NCBI GenBank assembly: GCA_007449985.2
Contig: VIIQ02000679.1
Span: 449,001-513,000, forward strand
Direction: 5' to 3'
Length of the DNA: 64,000 nt
DNA from: Desmodesmus armatus
Taxonomy: Eukaryota > Chlorophyta > Chlorophyceae > Sphaeropleales > Scenedesmaceae
The notes under the pieces are model-generated. The model was given only the letters and a program-made list of their open reading frames with translations, was not told the DNA's origin and ran no database searches. Positions 56,801 through 64,000 of the stretch are shown here, one piece after another. The first letter of the stretch is position 1. Each line of letters begins with the position of its first letter. The position numbers and the translations under genes are program-made.

Positions 56801-58911
56801 GTGACCATTGCACTCAACAAAAAGCTTCCCATGTTAGCGCTGCGTCCTACACCATAGCATGGCTCGCTTCGAAAGCTACCTCAGCAGCAACCTCATGCAA
56901 AGTGCTTCAGCAATGTCATCCAAGCTTCGCCCTTAAGGGTGTCACGCCCCCAGTGACAGTGGGGACATGCATGTCTTAACAATGCTCAAGGGCCACTGGC
57001 TTGTTGTACAACACATGTGTCCTGTGCTTGACTGTGCATGCAGTGCCCACTGGGCAGTGATTTTGTGTTGACAGACAGCAGGCTTTGCCAGCTGCCCTTG
57101 GCTGTGGTGGTGTCGTGTCTCGTACTTATGAATGCCAACGAGTGTTGAGACTGGTGGTTGCCATCGAATGCTTGCACATTGTGTGCCCAACACAGTGTGA
57201 CACAGACACTCACTGAGTTTAAAACCAAACACACCTGGGCTGCGTGGGTTGGCCCGCACGAGGCCGATGGCCTGGATAGTCTTGCCCAGGCCAGGACTGT
57301 CAAACAGCAAGTTGCCATTGGGACCCCGCAGGAGCACCTGCGGCGGCAAGAACATAGGGGCTGCGCCTTTGCTGAGGGGTGGTGCCGCTACTCAAAGGCG
57401 CAACGTTGCTGATGCCGGATGCTCTGTTCCTTTCAGCTGATTGACCATGCAAGAGTGCAGCCGAGCAGAGAGCAGCTACAGGTGCAGTCAGGCACGACTG
57501 CTGTTCGTCATAATTTGTCAACTGCTGTGGTGGGCATGTCACATGCACGCGTCTGCGTGTGGGTACTGCGTCGCCTGACACACACAGAGCAAGCTGTTTG
57601 AACAAGCTGAATTCAGGTTGAAACAGCCATCTGACTGCAGCAGTCCAGCTGAATAGCCTGTGCAGTATGCTGGTCGATTTACCTCGGGCGTGCTCTCCCG
57701 GTACAGCATACGAGCCACACCTTCTTGCTGGAACGGTATAGACTGCACGGCCTTCATGCCAAGTGATGTTAGGTCCCTGCTGCAGGGTCAAGCAGCATCA
57801 AGCCAAAAATGTTGAACACTGTGCCAGTAGCTGGCAGCATCCCTTGCATGTGACATTTTGGCGGCAGGTGAGCGCATCTCCCACAGCAACACTTGAATGG
57901 AAAGCAAGACCTGTGGGTGCCCTGCCCTAGCCTATGATATCACTTGTCTGCGCGGATACAGCCGGTGACCTTCAGCCGGGCAAGTAGTTGGTGTCAGGCC
58001 TGGTGTCAGCATGCAGTTTAACGGTGTTGTGCTGTGGCATCACCTCATGCCCCTGCACCCACCTGATTTCAGCTGGTGTAGGCACATGTTCCAACTGATA
58101 CTGCTTGGCTGCCGTGAACAGCTGCTCCACCTTCATCGGCTCGACATCTACACTGTCCGGGGTTCCTGTCTCATCTGTATCTGCAGGCTGCATCTCAATG
58201 TCATCCAGCTGCAGCGTCTCGGCAGCAGGGACGCTTCCAGGCTGAGGTGCATCCACCCTGGCCTCGCTGTGCAGGCCAGGCGTGCCTGATGGTGGGTTGG
58301 AGCCTGTGGGCGGTGCCGGAGTCTGCTGCTGGTTGTCTGGGGAGGTCTCTGCCGCTTGACGCTCCTGTGCTGCTGCTGTGTGCTGCTGCTGGCCTTCATT
58401 CAAGCTCTCACAGTGGCCAGGGGTGACCGGCGTGGTGCCAGGGTTGACCTGTATGCAAGTCACAACAGGCCAAATTCTGCTGCAGCACACTAGTGTGTCG
58501 CATGTTGTCGCGCATTGGTGCGCATTTTCACCGTGTGGCGCCCTTTGACAAGTTGAAGACAATTTAGGAGGCCTTCGAGCCTGCGCGAAGCATTCACTTG
58601 AGGCAGGACCTGCTTTCATCTGCTGTCGTGAGGTGCGGTGCTGTGAAGGGCCGCTCCACCTCCCATGTGAGATGACTTGCCTGAACAGAAGTCTCAAAGA
58701 GTAGATCTTGCACGCCTTGCTCAAACGCCTCTGTTGCGTGCTGCAAAAGCCCGTCTTTACGCCACCTTTCTACTGCTGCCAACTTGTCATCGGTATGGCC
58801 TCGGACAGAGCGAAACGAGTTTTGGAGCTTTTCCCAGAACAGATCTTGATCCTTTACCGCTCCAGGGTGCTGTTTGAGCCTCTTCAACGCCCTGTCAATG
58901 TGTTCCATCAT
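44810..58911 (-). CDS. SNF2-family ATPase (chromatin remodeller or Rad5/SHPRH-type translocase)
   Basis: About 26 exons, roughly 1,325 residues. Main exons: 58911-58681, 58448-58063, 57776-57683, 57337-57235, 54258-54146, 53906-53833, 53520-53413, 53152-~53029, 52840-~52793, 52567-52463, 52063-51952, 51539-51375, 51027-50847, 50492-50403, 50007-49782, 49233-48851, 48783-48591, 48250-48036, 47761-47585, 47333-47236, 46894-46792, 46505-46296, 45755-45666, 45493-45399 and 45041-44810; a 28-base exon at 50625-50598 is likely. Helicase motifs in order: I (DSPGLGKTIQAI), Ia-region (YSPKIIEQWQEEL), II (KRLIIDEVQHMG), III (VMSGTPFP), an IRRT segment (LLIRRTHDDI), V/VI (GINLTNAHHMIVCDP, VLSRIHRYGQKH). 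A coiled insert of about 450 residues splits the two RecA lobes, as in SHPRH, but I saw no RING finger. Two junctions are irregular and intron 4 holds a retroelement. Confidence 0.85.
54412..56832 (-). mobile_element. Non-LTR retrotransposon reverse transcriptase, nested in intron 4 of the SNF2 gene
   Basis: This is one uninterrupted frame of 806 codons. RT motifs are complete: KLVPVPKSL, YRGISVSPVFSRMLDRF, TQCGFRPGHGTLDAIFTLQ, VVFVDFKKAFDKV (catalytic Asp), SGTKQGSELSPLLFGLF and VMYADDVGLLSF (YADD). The C-terminus has a zinc-knuckle-like RICRLCSGQ...HFILECP, common in non-LTR elements. No endonuclease domain is visible upstream, so the copy is probably 5'-truncated or a single-ORF remnant; the first Met may not be the real start. 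It is in the same orientation as the host gene and fully inside the intron 57234-54259. The absence of stops suggests a recent insertion. I could not define target-site duplications or a 3' tail by eye. Confidence 0.95.
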
Positions 58912-60246
58912 GCATGAAGCCTTGCGATGGTTGCTTGTATAGTGTGGTACCTTGGTAATGAAGTTGATGAATTTCTGGGGCTCATCTTCGGCGGTCCAAC
59001 ATCACCAGGGTTTGAGGTATTTGTCAAAACCACCACAGTCCAATCCCGACCACATGCAGGAACCGGATTGGGTGCATTGTGAAATGTCTTGCATCTTCTA
59101 GCACTCGAATGGAGCATGTTGCTGGAGTGGCGCAAAGCAGCTGCGGCTGGCTCAATGGCAGGCAGTTGACTGTACAGTCTTGCAAGACACCCTTGGCAAA
59201 CTCACCTCACCATTTGCATACCATCACCACTGGACGGTGTTACCCTCTAGCAAGCCCACACACTTGCAGGACTGCATCAGCATGAAGCCTCCAGTGCCTG
59301 GGTCGGTGGGTGTGAGCAGGAGCAAGTCCAGGCCAGCACAATCTGCGGGTGCACAATCTGCGTGAAGTGCTGCACCTCAAGCCTTCGAGCCCCGAGGGGA
59401 CTGCTGATTTGGCCATGCCTGATACCATCCTGCATGATGAAACTACATGCATCAGGGTATGTCATGCATACTTGCGGTAACAAGCGTGTGTAGCCAGATG
59501 GTAAAGATGACATGCAAGGGGTAGGGCGCCTGGTTGCCACTGACATCTAGGCATGGCATAGTGTGTGATGCATCGGAACACTTAACACCTGGTAACAGGT
59601 CCTTTCGCCACGATGGTCTCTGATGCCCCACCTGGATCCTTCCCACCTACAATCAGCCCTGCAGACCTGCTCTGTCCATGCTCCTGACAGCCCACCTCAC
59701 TCAAGGTTCAAAACTGGGCCTAGACAACCAGATTTGGCAACATAGTTGTAATTACACGGCAAGGCACGGGGGGACCCAAGAGAGGACCCAGTGAAAGTAA
59801 AATAACAAATGGGCATTCACTGATGAAAGATAGGCCCCACTTGATAGCAATAACAGCGCAAGCACCAGCCCTCCACAGGCTCCAATAGTGGCAACACACT
59901 GTGACACACACAGTATTGGACATGCTATTTCAGTTGCGCAGCTGCTGGCAGACGGTAGGTACTCAGTCAGATCCACAACTCAGTGAAATTCAGCAATATA
60001 CGTATTGAACGAACTATTTGAAGAAAGGTTCAGCTTTGATAAACACCCCCTGTGATGACACCAGTTCAGTGCCAGCTAGGGCACCGCGTGCATAATACAC
60101 TTGACAGACCCACACCAAATGAAGACCCCCCCCCCACACCCCTCCCACACCAACATCTGGTTGGCTGGACAGATTCATGCGCACACTCGTTCAGCTGTCG
60201 TATACGTTCACCTTAGCTAACTGTCACCTAGCAGATTAGCAATCTG
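58912..60246. other. Intergenic region upstream of the SNF2 gene
   Basis: These 1.3 kb should hold the SNF2 promoter and the SWEET 3' UTR. Open frames are under 110 codons and unconvincing. A C-run lies near 60127-60136. Confidence 0.5.
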
Positions 60247-62992
60247 CTAGCCAGCACTGTGCCGCACCCTGAGTGAGGGTGGGGACGCAACACCTCTCGT
60301 CACAGTGACAGGACCATCTACTTCACTCTGTATGCTGCCTGCCTGCATGCTGGCTGTGCCTGTCCCTATCAAGTAGGCCTCCCCACCAGCAGCATTGCAG
60401 GTGTGATGGTGCTCCAATGCATGGCTGCTGGCGTCCACCAGAAGGGCCACTGTGCTGCCTCCACAGCTGCCTCCCGAGGTGCCACAGCCAGATGACTTGA
60501 CCCTGTGACAGACACACACACAGCACAGCACATCACAACACAGGAGCAGAAAGTTGTGCTGGTCAAGCAGCTTGATGTACTGCTGTGTGCACATCACCCT
60601 GCGCAGGGGTATGGAAGCACGAACACTCCCAACTGCACATACAGGCAGTGGGCCATTGCAACCAATGCGACATTTGTGCTACAGTCTTGGTGCATTGAGA
60701 GTGTGCGTGTGGTTGTGCCCTACATCCTTGTCTGCTCCTGGGGTCCCAGCACTCAGGAAATGCCACCAAAGACACAGAGCACATGCATGGCACCCCTGAC
60801 CCAAGCTGGTGTGCCTCTGTTACTGTAGTGTCACTCTCAAGGTGGCCCTGGGTCACTTACGGTGATGCAAGCGCAGCTGCCAGGCCGCCTGCTGTGCTGC
60901 TAGGTGGTGCTGAGGGGTACATAATCTTCAGGGCGAGCAGGAACACAGACACCACTCCCCCAATGCCGTTTGGCACCCATATGAACGGGTCTCCTACAGC
61001 CTGCAGGTTGCACAACAGCAGGCTTAGTGCCTCTGCAGCACAAGAGTACGAGTTGGCACTGGCAGCGGAGAGTTGGGCCTGTGCAACAGCTCAAGGGCCA
61101 ATCCTGCACGTGCCTGCTGCTGTGTTGTTCAACGGCATTGCGACAGCTGCTTGTTCAAACTGTGTGCACTAGCCCGGGCATGCCAAATGTGCAAGGCAAA
61201 ACATGTGGTTTGACGAGATGCAGCACTTACAAACTCACAATGCCGTAGGCGACCCACAGGGCTGCGTTGACGAGGTTGGCGATGCATGTCGGCCGGTAGA
61301 TGGACGCGCTGTTGCGGGTGCGCACAACCTGCCGGCGAAGCAGTCAAGTGCAGTGCAGTGGTGGTGTCAGCAACCGGCACGCCACCGACAAACGTGGGGC
61401 TGGTTGGCCCTGCAGGATGCTAGCCAGCGCATCTCTCTGCTGTCAACTGCGTCAGCGCTGCTGTCTGGCCATGCATGTGCTGATGCTGATGCGCAAATAA
61501 AAACGATGAATGGCACCTCCCTCCCTGCTGCTTGGACTGAACCGTTCACCTTGACAGAGCTGCTGACTGGTGCTGCATAGTATATCACAGTGATGATGTT
61601 GCACAGCACACCCCTGTGCAACAAAATCCAACACATGTGCAGGAGCAGATTTGACAATCTGGTCAGCGAGTGTGCACAGCAACTGCTGGCATGGCATCTT
61701 GTCCAGGTAGAGTCATTGCAAATTGAGCGCCACTTTTGCTGGCCGCAGCACACCCCTCAAAATGCTTCCAGGAGCCTTGAGCAAGCAATTGCAGCCTGGT
61801 TGTGCAATAGCACGGTTATGCTTGGGTGAATCTACCACCAGACTGCACCACCAGCTGCTCTTGACAGTGCAGTAGATGCTGCAGCAGCCTCCTGGCAGTA
61901 AGTATGCTGAACGAGGCTCAGTCTGCCTCATGCGCTAGAGCCGACAACCCCAAGCCACGCACCACATGAGCCTGGCTTGCTGCGCCTCCATGACAAAGCG
62001 TGCCATCACACCCAGCAGCAGAATGACAAACGCCGAGCCACACATGATGCTGAGCAAGATGTTTTGCACCTGCATGGCAAAAAGCAGTAAGCGGGCTTGG
62101 TTGATGTGACAGGTCAGCACTCAGCCCAGCACACAGCCAGTTGCTGGTGTCTGCATAACTGCTGCCTGCTGCGGTGGATGACTGGATGTGCACTCCCACC
62201 CACACTGTTTGAAGCTTGCTGGAGGCTTCAGGCAGGTTCTGATGCTCTATGCTGCAAGGCCTACTGCATGCACTGCTGTGCTGATGCCTGCAACATGCTG
62301 CTGCCTGTTGAGCTACGAGCCCTCAATGGTGAGGATGGTTTCTGCTGGTCAGCACACGATCGCACCTGGAGGGCTGAAAGTGCATACCATGTCACAGTCG
62401 TAAAGATGGCTGCAGCCAAGCCTGGGATGTTGGATAGGAACATGCTGTAGTCTGCAGCGCCAGGGTGAACATGAACGCTCAGCACATGCATGATGGGCCT
62501 GGTGAGATGCAGCAGGGGCTACTGCGCGGCGTGTGTGTGTCCTGATCGGTACCAGTAGTTTGCCACCACTGGCCATATGAGCACTGCTGACGCACCGTTT
62601 TAGTGGCAACTGCAAGGGATGCATGACTCTTGAGGCCAAGCAAGGCCATGGCTGACCATGCAGTCATCGAGTGAGGTGCTGCAGCGGCTGCAGGTGTGCT
62701 GGCTCACCTGGTGCTGCAAAACCATAGGCGTTCCAACAAGCTGTGCTGGCAAAGGTGACTGCAAAGGGCACCGGGTTGAGCTCCTGCGGGACGTCAACTC
62801 AACAGGTCAGGCTCCTATCACTGCGCGTCCAGCTCGTAGCTGAGGACCAAAGAGTCCTGCTTCCTGTCTCACCCCAAGCTGCTGTTGCTGCCTGGCTGTG
62901 TAGCAGGCCTTGAGGGGGCTGGCATACATCACAATGGCCACCAGGCCACCAAGAACGGGAACTACGGTGCCCAGAAGCACTTCCTTGCTCAT
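60247..62992 (-). CDS. SWEET: SWEET-type sugar transporter
   Basis: Eight exons: 62992-62873, 62783-62708, 62451-62366, 62069-61963, 61613-61550, 61328-61239, 61000-60861 and 60502-60247, giving 312 residues with all phases matching. Two MtN3/saliva triple-helix repeats are present. Repeat 1 has VVPVLGGLVAIVMYASPLKA, LNPVPFAVTFASTACWNAYG and FLSNIPGLAAAIF. Repeat 2 has GVLCNIITVIYYAAPVSS, VVRTRNSASIYRPTCIANL and GDPFIWVPNGIGG. The paired Pro, the N/W-x-x-YG ends and the Asn-containing helices are all there, so seven membrane helices and passive sugar transport are expected. The C-terminal 100 residues are soluble, Ser/Gly/His-rich and unlike plant tails. Substrate and membrane (plasma, vacuole or plastid) cannot be told from sequence. 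Confidence 0.92.
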
Positions 62993-63291
62993 GGTTGCTG
63001 ATCACGGGCACACGCGCCTAACGGCACAGCTCAGGTGTGTTGAGCAGCAGGATTTTGACTGGCTGTGCAGTGTTTCCTAGTTGCTGCTGATGCAAGAACT
63101 AAATAGCTGATGCTGGAGAACTAGGAGGTGACACCTGGACGGCTGTGCGTGCATCGCTTTATCGTGCCTTTGTTATTCACAACTGCTGGTGACAGGTGTG
63201 TTTGACCGCTGCGCCCCGTGGGGGCAGTTGTTGGTTTTCCTGTACGCTGATTTGGCTGTGGTTGTTGTATTTGTGTCAATGAGGTGTCAGG
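62993..63291. promoter_or_regulatory. Upstream region of the SWEET gene, possibly bidirectional
   Basis: These 299 bases separate the SWEET start codon (minus) from the start of a possible plus-strand gene. No specific site was recognised. Confidence 0.35.
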
Positions 63292-64000
63292 ATGGGGGAG
63301 CTGGTATCCTCTCATGAATTCTTGAGGATCCAAGGGAATACCTTTGTCGTTTTTCACCCACAGGGGGAACAACTGGTTCTGGGCCTGGGCAGCAGTGAAA
63401 CACCTGTCGTCGTCCCACACTGCGTGGCGTACAGGCGCAACAAGCACCTTGATCAAGGTCACAACAGATCACAGCATGGCTCTGAGCAGCCCTGGCCTTC
63501 AGAGGCAGCATTTGAGGCTCTACAACAGGTATGTGCCTACCTCATCGTATCTGGCTCACTGCTGCGTGTCTTGCTTATATGCATCACCTACCAACCGACG
63601 CCTGCACAGGTGCATCGCCTCCTGCACCTGCAAGCACCAGCAACACCACCCACCTTGCAGCAGCGACAGGACCAGCAGCCGAGCAGTCAACAGTCAGATG
63701 TGTTAGCTGCTGCTAAGGCAGGCCTGATAAGCCAAAAACAGGTGCCGGAGGGTTCGGATGGATTCATCTGGCTTGATGGGCAGCAGCAGGAGAAACTGCT
63801 GCAGCGGCAGCAGCAGCAGCGCAAGCAACAAACAGCGCAGCAGCAAACACAGCAGCAGCTTAGCAAGCAGCAGGATCTGGCGAAGCAGCAGCTGCCAGTC
63901 TTTGCTGGCGGACAGGTGGGTCGTCCTCACTGCTGTCAGCGAGTCTGTTGGTGTGGGTGGTACCAGTAGCGCAGATGACTCGTAGTGTGCAGAGCAGAGG
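63292..64000 (+). CDS. Unrecognised Gln-rich protein, 5' part only
   Basis: Two exons in phase 0, 63292-63528 and 63610-63915, with good sites (CAG|GTATGT, CAG|GTGGGT donors). They give at least 181 residues and the gene continues beyond the window. Exon 1 has a compact beta-like stretch (GNTFVVFHPQGEQLVLGLG); exon 2 becomes Gln/Lys-rich after FIWLDGQQQEKLL. I do not recognise it. An overlapping minus-strand frame (63462-63121) is also open and protein-like, so the strand is not certain. Phase agreement and the donor after exon 2 favour plus. Confidence 0.4.

Noticed and set aside
54259..57234. The reverse transcriptase frame as an exon of the SNF2 protein
   Set aside because: Exons on either side (57337-57235 and 54258-54146) join in phase without it, and its domains belong to a non-LTR element.

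Overview
This window is nuclear DNA of a green alga. The genes are split by many short to medium GT-AG introns. Proteins carry long Ala, Gln, Ser and Gly tracts, and CAG/CTG repeats are scattered through exons and introns. The gene set fits a photosynthetic eukaryote: a phosphoglycolate phosphatase, a SWEET transporter, a plastid-like transit peptide and a plant-type NUFIP protein. I could not fix the species; a trebouxiophyte-like chlorophyte is my best guess. Most real genes are fragmented across frames, so the models below were built by joining exons at splice sites that keep the reading frame. They are sequence-based models without transcript support.

Layout, left to right: a large coiled-coil protein (minus, runs off the left edge); a stand-alone formiminotransferase-domain protein (plus); an F-box-like leucine-rich-repeat protein (minus); an unrecognised 94-residue protein (plus); a NUFIP-like snoRNP assembly factor (minus); phosphoglycolate phosphatase (plus); a three-RRM RNA-binding protein (plus); about 5.2 kb with no recognisable gene; a two-finger GATA transcription factor (minus); a small plastid-targeted protein (minus); a DEDDh exonuclease (plus); a secreted Cys-rich protein (plus); a YkgJ-like Cys-cluster protein (minus); a SNF2 ATPase of about 14 kb (minus) with a non-LTR reverse transcriptase inside intron 4; a SWEET sugar transporter (minus); and the start of an unknown Gln-rich protein (plus, runs off the right edge).

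Several pairs are divergent and share short upstream regions: 4861-5283, 10810-11384, 17440-17756, 38112-38439 and 62993-63291. There is no operon logic and no single multi-gene pathway. Two genes touch carbon metabolism (phosphoglycolate salvage and sugar export). Several others act on RNA or chromatin (NUFIP, RRM protein, exonuclease, GATA factor, SNF2).

The most unusual features are: a triplicated exon end with its splice donor inside a G-rich intron of the phosphatase gene; a long hairpin in an intron of the RRM gene; two GATA fingers with unequal loops (17 and 19 residues); an apparently intact reverse transcriptase nested in the SNF2 gene; and irregular exon junctions in that same SNF2 gene.
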